64,000 bases of DNA, taken from assembly GCA_054601695.1 (NCBI GenBank), contig BAAHQB010000048.1, positions 620,001 to 684,000 on the forward strand, given 5' to 3'. The translations under genes and the position numbers were made by a program. Below the pieces are notes generated by a model. The model saw only the letters and a list, made by a program, of their open reading frames with translations, searched no databases and was not told the DNA's origin. Below, piece by piece: positions 33,695-64,000 of this stretch (position 1 is its first letter; each line of letters begins with the position of its first letter). Origin of the DNA: Amorphochlora amoebiformis. Taxonomy: Eukaryota; Cercozoa; Chlorarachniophyceae.

Positions 33695-33999
33695 TTTTTG
33701 AGGGATCGCTCGGGGGGTCTCGAAGAAATCCCCTTGCACAATCCCCGGGGATCCCCATAAGGAATCGTGACAATCACCTCGTCACTCAGAGTGACATCCT
33801 GCCACGTCATAAACATGGTGCGGGTCAGGCGCCCTCCAGCGGCTTCATCCTTCGCCCGGGGACGATGTATTCACCTTCTCTACGTATGATGCCCCGCCTA
33901 CTATCTAACACACGATATACACATGTTTTGCCCCGTCTACCGGCATGAGTCTCAACTCAGCCGGTCTAAATCTCCGCGCGGATATGCCACTGTACTCAC
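33695..33999. promoter_or_regulatory. 305-bp divergent intergenic region (FN3 gene / ShKT-glycosyltransferase)
   Basis: GC-richer unique DNA between two divergent start codons, both for secretory-pathway membrane proteins. It must carry the promoters. No specific element is recognisable. Confidence 0.45.
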
Positions 34000-53174
<19,175 letters not shown>

Positions 53175-53516
53175 GTTCGAAAGCCGCCAAAATAACAATT
53201 AATTCCACTAGTCTAGTTAACCTTCCACAGTACTTTTTTCAGTCATTCTAGATTTACTAGACATAATCTAGATGGTCTACACTACAAGTCTGATACATCA
53301 TCATATGTGTATATATTTCTCCAGATCTCACAGTAGCCTAGGCTCTGCCTAGTAACGAACGTTATAAAAATGTCCGGATTATAGTGTATGTATTTGTACA
53401 TTTTGTATGTAGATACAATGGATTTCGAACGCGTGTGCGCACGATGACGTCTAGCACGCCATAGTATACATTTCTAGTAGTGACACGTTGCATCATAAAC
53501 ATAGTAAATGTATACC

Positions 53517-53555
<39 letters not shown>

Positions 53556-54153
53556 TATGGTCTATATAAAATATATATAAATTATTATGTCTAAACAAAC
53601 GTATTGTAGGTATAACTAGATAAGTTCGTATACCGTGATACGTATACCGTGATACGTATACGTGATACGTACACCGTGATACGTATACCGTGATACGTAT
53701 ACCCTGATACGTATACCTTGATACGTATACCGTGATACGTATACCGTGATACGTATACACGTGATACGTATTCCGTGATACGTATACCGTGATACGTACA
53801 CCGTGATACGTGTGCGTATACTGTCCAAAACGTACCCGCGCCCAAACAGAACTACTAGATGTGCAATCCTATGTGCGTACGTACACTACATACGTATTAG
53901 CACTGTATCCCTAATTTGACTGAAGATCTTCCGAGCATGATCGATATCATATTATGTATTTTTAGTATATAAACTATGACAATGATATATGATGATATAT
54001 TATGTACGTACTACTCCAAACTTACTAGTTGTACTATGGTCAAGTTATCATGTATGGCTCAAATACGGTTTATTGAATATTAGCGCATATGAACGACACA
54101 ACTGTATAATTGTTAAGTAATTGACAAATAATGATTAAGTTATGAATGGCGCC
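53175..54153. other. convergent intergenic region, CTAG-rich
   Basis: Lies between the stop codons of the glycosyltransferase (plus) and TTC4 (minus). It begins with CTAG/TCTAGA-rich DNA (53205-53300), includes the 14-16-bp minisatellite at 53628-53812, and then has unique AT-rich sequence. I see no exon. Confidence 0.55.
53628..53812. repeat. 15-bp minisatellite (GTATACCGTGATACGT)
   Basis: About 13 tandem units of CGTATACCGTGATA with single-base variants. The unit contains the palindrome GTATAC. Non-coding. Confidence 0.95.
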
Positions 54154-54247
54154 CTATTTTATAAGCTTATGATTCGACAAGAAGTTCTTAAGGTAAGGCG
54201 ACTTGCGTGAGACCACCATGAAACTCGGGACCCTGATATATTTGTAT

Positions 54248-54283
<36 letters not shown>

Positions 54284-54425
54284 CATATATATATATTATA
54301 TAATATGTATATATATATATATATATGTATACATGTATGTGTGAGCATGTAATATATATATGTACATATTTTACGTAAATGTAACATAACACGTATCCGT
54401 ATTTACATGTACATTTATATGTATG

Positions 54426-54458
<33 letters not shown>

Positions 54459-54488
54459 TGTATGTATCTTATAATTTTATATATACAT

Positions 54489-54529
<41 letters not shown>

Positions 54530-55517
54530 ATATATGTAAATATATGTATATACATATACATATACATATATACATGCATAGATATATCAACTAATATATA
54601 TAAATGCATATTCAACGTACCCTTGAATCTCGAAATCCTTTGCTGAGAGGCCTTCGGCTAGGGGTTCATCAATGTTGATTCTACAATACAGTATACACAA
54701 TGTTGACTGTACAATACACATACATATCTTTACTCAGGCACAAGTTTCTGACACATATTGTATGTATAATAAAATACATATGTATAAACTCCTCAACGTT
54801 GACTCTTTAACAGTATTATCATACATATTCTTACTCCAGCACAAGTTGCTGACACATATTGTATGTTTATAATAATAATAAAATATGTTGATTCTAACAG
54901 TATATTCATACATATTCTTACTCCAGCACAAGTTGCTGACACATATTGTATGTTTATAGTAATTAAAATACATATGTATATATACATATATATATATTCA
55001 TACGGTATTTTTTTTTTAATTTACATATACGTTCATACATTCTGAGATGTATAACCAACCTTCTAACAGTATGCGGTGCCTCTCCCTTGACCTCAACAAA
55101 TATCTCTAAACTTCCCATCGAATAGTTGCCCTTTCTATCCCTGTATTCATTATATATACATACATACCAAAACAAAAAAAAAGTTCGCTTTGTGAACAAG
55201 TAAATGTAAACAGGCAGACGAAGGCATTTCAGAGCACATCATTCCATTTTTTCGCTTTACGTATATATATATATATATATATATATGATTAAATGATATA
55301 TAATACCAAGGAGCAGGTGCGACGGCCGGTGGGAACATCTGTCCTAATTGCTCTTTGAAGGACTGTATATATATATATATATATACATATATATATTATA
55401 TATATATATATATATATGTATATACACATATGTATATATATATATATATTGAATATATGTATCTAAGTACATATTATAGCGTGCAAGGAGTATATTACAG
55501 TTATTTCTTGGCATGTA

Positions 55518-55563
<46 letters not shown>

Positions 55564-55623
55564 GTGTACATAGCTTCATGCATGCTCTATATATATATAT
55601 GTGTGTATAAATGGAATCTATGC

Positions 55624-55665
<42 letters not shown>

Positions 55666-55685
55666 CAATATATATATATATAAAA

Positions 55686-55720
<35 letters not shown>

Positions 55721-55785
55721 TATATTAGAATGATATGCATGCATGAAGCTATGTACATATATTATATATATATATATATTATGTA

Positions 55786-55827
<42 letters not shown>

Positions 55828-55847
55828 CTCATATATCACACATACAC

Positions 55848-55879
<32 letters not shown>

Positions 55880-55992
55880 GTATATAAATATATCATTATA
55901 TATACATATATACATTTATATATTTGTTACGTATGCGTACATACAATTTCATATTTTCTATATATATATATATATATATACGTACTATATAT

Positions 55993-56024
<32 letters not shown>

Positions 56025-56475
56025 TTATATATATATTAATATATATATATATACATCCATGCCTAACTATTTGGATATCATATACATACAGAGTGAGAGA
56101 GCGTGGAATATGGAAAGATAGACACAGATAGAGACGGAGAGGGGGAATGCTTAGGATATAAGCTAAGGTTAGCCTAAACCATCCGCTTTTGCATACGGTT
56201 GGTTATGCTTTGGATGCAGCTGGAAATGTTGGCGTATTTTTTCGGGGACAGGGCTGAGGTTAGAGCGAGAGGGAGGGAGAAGGAGGGAATAGTTGACCCT
56301 TAGCTCGTGCATGCTTTGCACGAAGTCTGATTGGAGGAATTCAGGATATAGGAACAGAACGGGCCAGTGTAGGCAGCCTTTTTCGTCTGGTATATCATAT
56401 GTATATATGTACATATATATATACATGTATATGTGCATATATCTGATTAAATGTAACGCATGAAAATGTGTTGCA

Positions 56476-56523
<48 letters not shown>

Positions 56524-56547
56524 TATATATTGTGGTATATCTGGGTT

Positions 56548-56596
<49 letters not shown>

Positions 56597-56610
56597 GTGT
56601 ATATCTGTAC

Positions 56611-56653
<43 letters not shown>

Positions 56654-57112
56654 AACTTCACGTATGAAATATTAAGACCAATAAAATATAAACATACAGT
56701 GCGCATACACATGACATATATATATTACATCGTGTATATGCTAACATCCATAGCATAAACAAATAGTAATACATCTACATATACACATATATTCACAAAT
56801 CTATATATCCACGAATCTAATATATATATATATATGTCATATGTATTGTAATATGTACACAATCTATGTGTGTGTGTGTAGTGTAATACAGGTATGTACA
56901 CAAGTATATACCCAACTTCGGCTTGTGTTCGCCGGTGAAGGTCTGTGGGCCGCAGTTTAGCTTACGGAGCTTTACGGCCTCTTTCACCATCTCCTCTGAT
57001 TGTATATTCATATTCTATACATGTACATAGATATATGTATAGATATGTTTATAAATTGGAATGTTATGATACGTATGTTCTGGTCGTTCTGTATGATATG
57101 TATGTTCTATTT

Positions 57113-57153
<41 letters not shown>

Positions 57154-57390
57154 TAATTGCATTTTTGGCTATGGCAATTATTAATCCTGTTTCTCTTCCT
57201 GTATATACATATATGTATATATATATATATGTGTATATATGTACATATCTATATAATTTTAAAAAACAAGAGTATATATAATATATATATAAAAATATAT
57301 ATATACAAACTAAATAATATATCTATATACATATTATATATAAACTAAATATATATGTATATATATGTATACACATACACACAGACGCAC

Positions 57391-57424
<34 letters not shown>

Positions 57425-57470
57425 GTATATATATATATATATTATATGTATATGCAAATATATATATATA

Positions 57471-57512
<42 letters not shown>

Positions 57513-57533
57513 TGTATTTTATATGTAGTGTAA

Positions 57534-57572
<39 letters not shown>

Positions 57573-57579
57573 TGTATGT

Positions 57580-57618
<39 letters not shown>

Positions 57619-57833
57619 GTACATGTTAGCCTTGATGTTCCGAATAATCTTGATGTAACTATATATATATATATATATGTCTATGTATATATTCACCTGC
57701 TTTGGCCTTAATGTTCCGATTAATCTTGGCTTTTTCTTTTTTCTCCAGTTCCTTCTCTATCTCAATTTGACACTGTTGAAGAACCAGAATAGAGCATTAG
57801 ATGGAATATGTAAATATATTTGTTTCATATATG

Positions 57834-57883
<50 letters not shown>

Positions 57884-57957
57884 ATACCCAATATATTATA
57901 CAAATAAACACTTTTCATAAGATTTCCTACGTAAGTTTCATTAGATAAATCTATATT

Positions 57958-57988
<31 letters not shown>

Positions 57989-58048
57989 ATATATAATATA
58001 TATATACATACATATATATATATATAATATATATATATATATATTCAG

Positions 58049-58099
<51 letters not shown>

Positions 58100-58179
58100 T
58101 ATGTATATATATATATATACATATATATGTACACCTATGTACCCGTATACACATACTACCCATGCAAACACACGCACAC

Positions 58180-58244
<65 letters not shown>

Positions 58245-58279
58245 CACATATATAAACTAATTTATATACACACATGTAA

Positions 58280-58311
<32 letters not shown>

Positions 58312-58421
58312 ATTGTAATATATAGAATGTATATATATATATATATATATTTATAATGAACGTAAATATATACATATAAATGTATAAATATATATACATG
58401 TATATATATAATATATATGTA

Positions 58422-58461
<40 letters not shown>

Positions 58462-58585
58462 TACATATATGTATGTCGTTCTTATTGAATTTTTGTGTAT
58501 ATGTATGGTCTTTCCCAATTTTATATATAAAGTGTAGCACACACATGTATAAATATAACATATGACACATATACATGCATACACG

Positions 58586-58616
<31 letters not shown>

Positions 58617-58731
58617 ATGTACACGTATACATACTATACATTACATGCAAACACACACACACACACACATATATATATAAATTGATTTATTTATATATAT
58701 ATATATATATGCATATCTACCTATATATATG

Positions 58732-58769
<38 letters not shown>

Positions 58770-58901
58770 GTATATATATAAAAATATATAATATATATAT
58801 ATATATATACATACATATATGTGTGTGTGCGTGTGTACACCTATGTGCACGTATACATATACTATACACAAAAATACACATACACAAACACACGCATATA
58901 C

Positions 58902-58934
<33 letters not shown>

Positions 58935-59146
58935 GAATATATAGATATATATTTATATATACTTTATATATACACATATATATACATATATATATATATA
59001 TACATATATTGTATACACACATAATGTATATATATATATATATATTTTATATATATACATATATATACATATTCATAATGTGTACATATTTATACTGATT
59101 ATAAATAGTTACGTATTGTACATATGAATATAACATACATACATAC

Positions 59147-59199
<53 letters not shown>

Positions 59200-59561
59200 A
59201 TATAATATGTTATTCGTACTGCATGTGCGTGTATACATGTATGGTCTTCCCGAATTTTACATATAACATGTATATCACACATAGTATTTTTACATATATA
59301 CTCTATTATACTTGTAAATATGTATATATATATATATTATATATATCCTATATATATACATATGTACAAATATATGTGTGTATATATATATATTTATACA
59401 AATGTATGTATATATACGTACTGTACATTTATAGAATACATACATACATACATTTACACCATATATAAATATTTATATATGAATGAATGTATGTATAAAA
59501 TATATTTGCATATGTATATATAATTTTTACATATCTATAAATTATAATATGTGAATATTTA

Positions 59562-59624
<63 letters not shown>

Positions 59625-59686
59625 GACCGTCAAGACAACCCGCGTCTTGACTGTCAAGACAGGCCAGGCCGCGACTTATATATATA

Positions 59687-59729
<43 letters not shown>

Positions 59730-59936
59730 TCTCATGCATATTTGAAGACCAAAAAAAAAATGTATATGTTTGTTTACGTTTGTGTTTAAAATTTACCCTG
59801 TATACTTTTGCCCGTGCTCATACCATCGCATAGCCTGGTACATAGGTTAATGCTCATACATAACATTTCCCACAAGAATATCAAAGTATATCCATATATA
59901 TATGTATAATATTATACATATATATTTATATATATA

Positions 59937-60001
<65 letters not shown>

Positions 60002-60097
60002 ATATGTATATAAATATATACATGTATAAGCACATGTATACACACACATATGTATGTATATGTATGTATGTATATATATATTTAAGTATAAATATAT

Positions 60098-60162
<65 letters not shown>

Positions 60163-60297
60163 TACAAGGGTAGATTACTTATAAGTACATATATATATAT
60201 AATATATATATATATGCATATGTATATATATATATATATTTATATATACACATGTATATTTTTTTATACATATATGTACTTAAAAGTATAATTATAT

Positions 60298-60344
<47 letters not shown>

Positions 60345-60465
60345 CATACAAGGGTAGATTTGTACGTATTGTATACATCCGTTCACCTCTTTTTTCTTCC
60401 CTAGGGCGAGTGACGCTATACCCTAAGTTATTTGTTATATGTCAATATTAAAATATTATATATAC

Positions 60466-60502
<37 letters not shown>

Positions 60503-61506
60503 TGTATACGTATTTCTATATGTTTATACATATATATATAGACGTATAATATACGTAAATATATCTCCTTATTATTACATTTTAAAACACATATATGTAT
60601 GATTCAACACATACAGATATATCAGTAAACGTATCTATTCTATACACACACATACACACATATATATATATATAATATCGATATATATATATATATATAA
60701 ATATATATATAATATATATATTACATATATATATATATATATATATATTGTTGGAACGACAATATATAAAGAACGAGCGTACACAGCTCGAAGAGTTGAT
60801 ATCGATAGCGTATTAAAACATAGTCACATCTGTACTAGGGATCGCTAGAGATCCCAGAGACTATGGGAGATTGGAGTAGCGTACTACCCGGCACTAACGG
60901 GGACTACCCGGTACTACCCGGAACACCTGAAGGTTTCTAGAAGGTTCGATTAGGTTCCGAGAGAAAGGAAGAGAACTTCGAACTAGTTACAAATCCCATA
61001 GCCTTCTTAACTCAAAGTTTCCCAGTAACAATCGGACTAATCACTCACACGTGAACTGACTACACCGCCGCTATAACAATATATATATATATAATACATA
61101 TTATATTTCTATGTAAAAATATTACATTTGTGTACATATATTTATGTATTATATTTGGATACCGCGCGACAATACGCTTTAAGATTTTTGATATTCTTCT
61201 TTAGGGCCTCCTACGTAATATGCACATTATTATATTGTACAATTCATTTCATATTGTATGTACATATACATACACATGTATATAGGTTTATGATTATAGT
61301 TGTATCTGTATGTTTATTAAAATGTTAATATTCGGTGTACACACACACACACAGAGTATATATTTATAGACATATATATGATATGTATATATATATATAT
61401 ATTTGTATAATATACACATATATAACTTATATATATATATATATGTATATACAATACAATATATATATATATATATATAATATATATATATATATGTGCA
61501 TATATG

Positions 61507-61576
<70 letters not shown>

Positions 61577-61770
61577 AATTTTCTTTTTGGTTTACATATT
61601 TATGGTATTAAATTGTACGTATGCATAATAGTAGTATGTGTGTATGTATACGTAATAGTAGTCTCAAGTCATGCCCATGTACCCTGCACTCATGGATTGC
61701 TTTCCCATAGTTCTCCTGCTTGATATGGATCAGGGCACGATTCACCAAGATGGTTGCCTGCAAGATATAA

Positions 61771-61813
<43 letters not shown>

Positions 61814-61934
61814 CTATCAATTGAATGCAAATACGTAAATATTACGTAGTTGAATATACTACATGTATAAGATACATGCATAATATGTAGTGTAATTAAT
61901 ACATATACACACATATGAAATACACACACACATA

Positions 61935-61976
<42 letters not shown>

Positions 61977-62070
61977 TATATATATACATACATATTCACA
62001 AAATATGTATAAATACATATCTTTATACATATGTATGTAAACCTATATATTAAATATTATATTATATTAT

Positions 62071-62121
<51 letters not shown>

Positions 62122-62937
62122 ATATAATTATATATTCACACATATTTGTTTATGTTTATTGGTATCATACGTGTATATAATACATATTACATATACACAT
62201 ATGCATCTTTAAATACATGTATAATCGTTTAACAACACATACAAATACCTCGAGCATGCGGTCACCACACTGTGCGTCCAGCGCCTGAGTAACACATACT
62301 TGGTAAACGTCATAAATCTTTACCAGTACGACAAGTTAGGCAATACCATAAGTGTTCCTCCTAGTATTTACTATTACCTGTTGATAGAATTCCAAAGCAT
62401 CTTTATAACGCTTTGGACCCGCCTTGAAACACTGTCAACACATTAGATAAGCTCCGAGAAAAGATACATAACACTGTAACGTGTGCTATCCCAAAAATAA
62501 TCCAATTACCTCATTCCCGTTATCCTTAAGGTTTGTCGCCTTAACTTTGGGGTCAGTTTCGGCTTCCATTGCCTGAAAGATTGTGTTATTTCCAGCCCGT
62601 GATGGTTCACACTTTCGTTATACCTCCACCATCTTCCAAGCCTCGCTCATGTTTTCACCGGATGGTCGTTCCTGGAGGTATGTAAGAGTAAGTTATTGGG
62701 AGGTAGTATGGATCTGATTGGCCTCCAGACCTTAGCAAAGAGCGGAATTTGGTTCAAGTACTCGTCAATCTCTTCCGGGTTGTCTGGCCATTTCAACCTG
62801 CCGTTGATGCCCGAAAGTAAATCCATTGGTAACCCATGGATCATATTATCGATTTTCACTCACCTTCCCACTCCCTTCACATTATCTTTGCTCGCAGAGA
62901 TTGCCGTCTTCGATTCCACCACGGCGTTGTCAGCCAT
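54154..62937 (-). CDS. TTC4: TTC4/Cns1-type TPR co-chaperone of Hsp90
   Basis: Cytosolic/nuclear Hsp90-Hsp70 co-chaperone. 19 exons: 62864-62937, 62731-62797, 62624-62671, 62510-62572, 62378-62431, 62249-62284, 61683-61757, 61163-61210, 60387-60422, 59797-59834, 57902-57926, 57697-57772, 56912-56995, 56298-56386, 55307-55362, 55060-55140, a 14-nt microexon (one of three copies at 54734-54747, 54835-54848, 54922-54935), 54621-54657, 54154-54232; 1080 nt, 359 aa, ending TAG. N-terminal [15 protein letters not shown] precedes three TPRs ([13 protein letters not shown] ... [20 protein letters not shown] ... [20 protein letters not shown]). The C-terminal wheel domain has [27 protein letters not shown] and [17 protein letters not shown]. 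Length and motif order match the family. The 25-nt exon 57902-57926 is chosen partly by phase. The first four introns are 53-77 bp; later ones reach 1.9 kb and are (TA)n-filled. Confidence 0.95.
54669..54960. repeat. three tandem copies of a ~90-bp segment containing a 14-nt microexon (TTC4)
   Basis: Each copy has, on the minus strand, an acceptor GTGTCAG, 14 nt, and a GTAAG/GTAAAG donor. Two copies are identical in the exon (54835-54848, 54922-54935). The copy nearest the next exon (54734-54747) differs at three positions. Confidence 0.85.
57622..57656. repeat. partial copy of a TTC4 exon
   Basis: On the minus strand it reads IKIIRNIKA, matching AKINRNIKA in exon 57697-57772. It lies just downstream in the following intron and lacks a good donor. 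Confidence 0.75.
60750..61085. other. unique island in a TTC4 intron
   Basis: About 330 bp of non-repetitive sequence with short GATC/AGATCCC and TACCCGG(C/T)A motifs repeated at 60830-60930. No exon compatible with TTC4 phase was found. A similar-looking island lies at 40380-40500 in the glycosyltransferase gene. Confidence 0.4.
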
Positions 62938-63074
62938 TTTCCCGATTCGGTGATGTCCCACGCATGTCCCCCTCAAGTCTGTCTCGGGTATGGCCGGGAT
63001 TTCATCGAACCCCGGGATTGGCACTAAGATGCATATCGAGAGTCTCCAGTGATTACTGACGTGTTGTCGTTCGA
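62938..63074. promoter_or_regulatory. 137-bp divergent intergenic region (TTC4 / TLC gene)
   Basis: The shortest head-to-head spacer in the window; it must carry both promoters. GC-rich, with no recognisable box. Confidence 0.5.
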
Positions 63075-64000
63075 ATGGCACTCAACAGACTGCACCTGGT
63101 TGTAGGATTCTGCCTCTCGACGCTGGGATGGACGATACTCCAGCTTGTCGTTACCCCCGTGATTAGTCGGAATTATTTTCCTGTTTACTACAAGAAACTT
63201 ATCGACGCCGCATCAGGTACAAGGCTTTCCTCAGGCTGGCCCTTATGATACTGACCAAGCTGGTCTGCTGTGATTACAGGCGATCCAACGAAGAAGGAGG
63301 TAAGAAAGGCCAAGAAAGCGCTTATGGTGAGGTGTTACAATCGTTTACAGATCTCAGTTAACGTTAGAAACACCTTAGGAGTGGGATACACGTGCCCCCG
63401 GATTCTTCCATGCGGTACTCTCCGGGATCTTGTCTATGTACTTACCTTTCACGCCCCAATAATTCTAAACTGCGATAACGCACGATTTGAACAGTTGATG
63501 GCCTTTGTGTATGTTATGAACCTGAGATTTACCCCATCTCTCACACCGGTAATTGGCCTCAGATACTGCTGCCTTATCGACGAAACTCTACGGAAAGACA
63601 CTCTACGTGCAACCTCCTTCGCGTGGCTGGTGGCCCTAATACGTTTCCCCAGACTGCTTCTGAAATCGTCTTAAACCACTTAACGCTCTGATATCCCCTC
63701 AGTTGACGGTATCTGTAGCCTCGGGGTTTTTCTTCTGGGACCTCTGCGTTTGCATCTTAAAGTTTGAGATATATGGTCACCAACGACTAACCCTTGGTAA
63801 TTTTCCAGTTATCGAAAGCTGATATGGTGCCTGTATCTCTCAGGATTTGAGTATGTGCTGCACGCCGCGTTCTGTCTCATCACTTATTTAATCTGTACGC
63901 GCTAACTTAACGTGTTAAAGTAATCCAGTTTTCTTCTATGAGGTGATCGGGGATACTATTATATCAATTATTGTGCAGGCGGCTACGTGGAGAATTACCC
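63075..64000 (+). CDS. TLC-domain (TLCD4/TMEM56-like) membrane protein, 5' part
   Basis: Multi-pass membrane protein of the TRAM-LAG1-CLN8 superfamily, cut by the right edge. Exons: 63075-63216, 63280-63326, 63379-63414, 63495-63508, 63563-63629, 63703-63796, 63844-63894, 63979-64000+. All are phase-matched, with 47-80-bp introns, giving about 157 residues. The N-terminus is hydrophobic (residues 8-31). TLC landmarks: KKALMEWDTRAPGFFHA (compare the family's K-x-EWNxRxxSTxHA), YCCLIDETLRKD, VASGFFFWDLCVCIL and FEYVLHAAFCLITYL, where the His-Ala pair sits at the usual conserved His. Exon 3 could instead continue past 63414 (frame VLSGILSMYL), but then phase with exon 63495-63508 fails. No repeats have invaded these introns. 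Function within the superfamily (lipid handling or ceramide synthesis) cannot be assigned. Confidence 0.78.

Overview
This is nuclear DNA of a microbial eukaryote (a protist or alga; I cannot place it further). Genes are split into many short exons with GT-AG introns. Short introns of about 45-140 bp sit beside multi-kilobase introns packed with (TA)n, (GA)n and telomere-type (TTAGGG)n DNA. The standard genetic code is implied: the reconstructed genes end in TAA (14-3-3, glycosyltransferase), TAG (TTC4, thioredoxin-like) and TGA (phosphatase). Most coding exons are under 100 nt, so I rebuilt the genes by reading splice sites and matching codon phase across exons. Every exon chain given is phase-consistent unless stated otherwise.

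Layout, left to right: (1) a SulP/SLC26 anion transporter, minus, 5951 to beyond base 1 (15 exons, about 409 codons). (2) A 14-3-3 protein, plus, 6131-7039, 2 exons. (3) A poorly resolved minus gene, about 8488-11136. (4) A rhodanese-like plus dual-specificity phosphatase protein, plus, 11396-22950, 15 exons, with active site HCQAGVSRS. (5) A tryparedoxin/nucleoredoxin-like protein, minus, 29946-23755, with WCPPCR. (6) A membrane-anchored fibronectin type III protein, minus, 33694-30537. (7) A type II membrane protein with a ShKT cysteine domain and an O-fucosyltransferase-like domain, plus, 34000-53174, at least 23 exons. (8) The Hsp90 co-chaperone TTC4/Cns1, minus, 62937-54154, 19 exons, 359 aa. 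(9) The 5' part of a TLC-domain membrane protein, plus, 63075 to beyond 64000.

Genes alternate in strand. They form divergent pairs separated by only 137-305 bp and convergent pairs whose intergenic DNA is rich in the tetranucleotide CTAG. There is no operon logic; the products are housekeeping, secretory-pathway and signalling proteins.

Two features stand out. First, interstitial telomeric arrays (CCCTAA/TTAGGG and a TTACGG variant) lie inside introns and often begin or end within a few bases of a splice site. Second, many exons are followed or preceded inside the intron by 1-4 truncated tandem copies of their own end together with the splice site ('stuttered exons'). In one case a complete 14-nt microexon is triplicated with its splice sites, and phase permits use of only one copy. 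No tRNA, rRNA, CRISPR or transposon gene was recognised.
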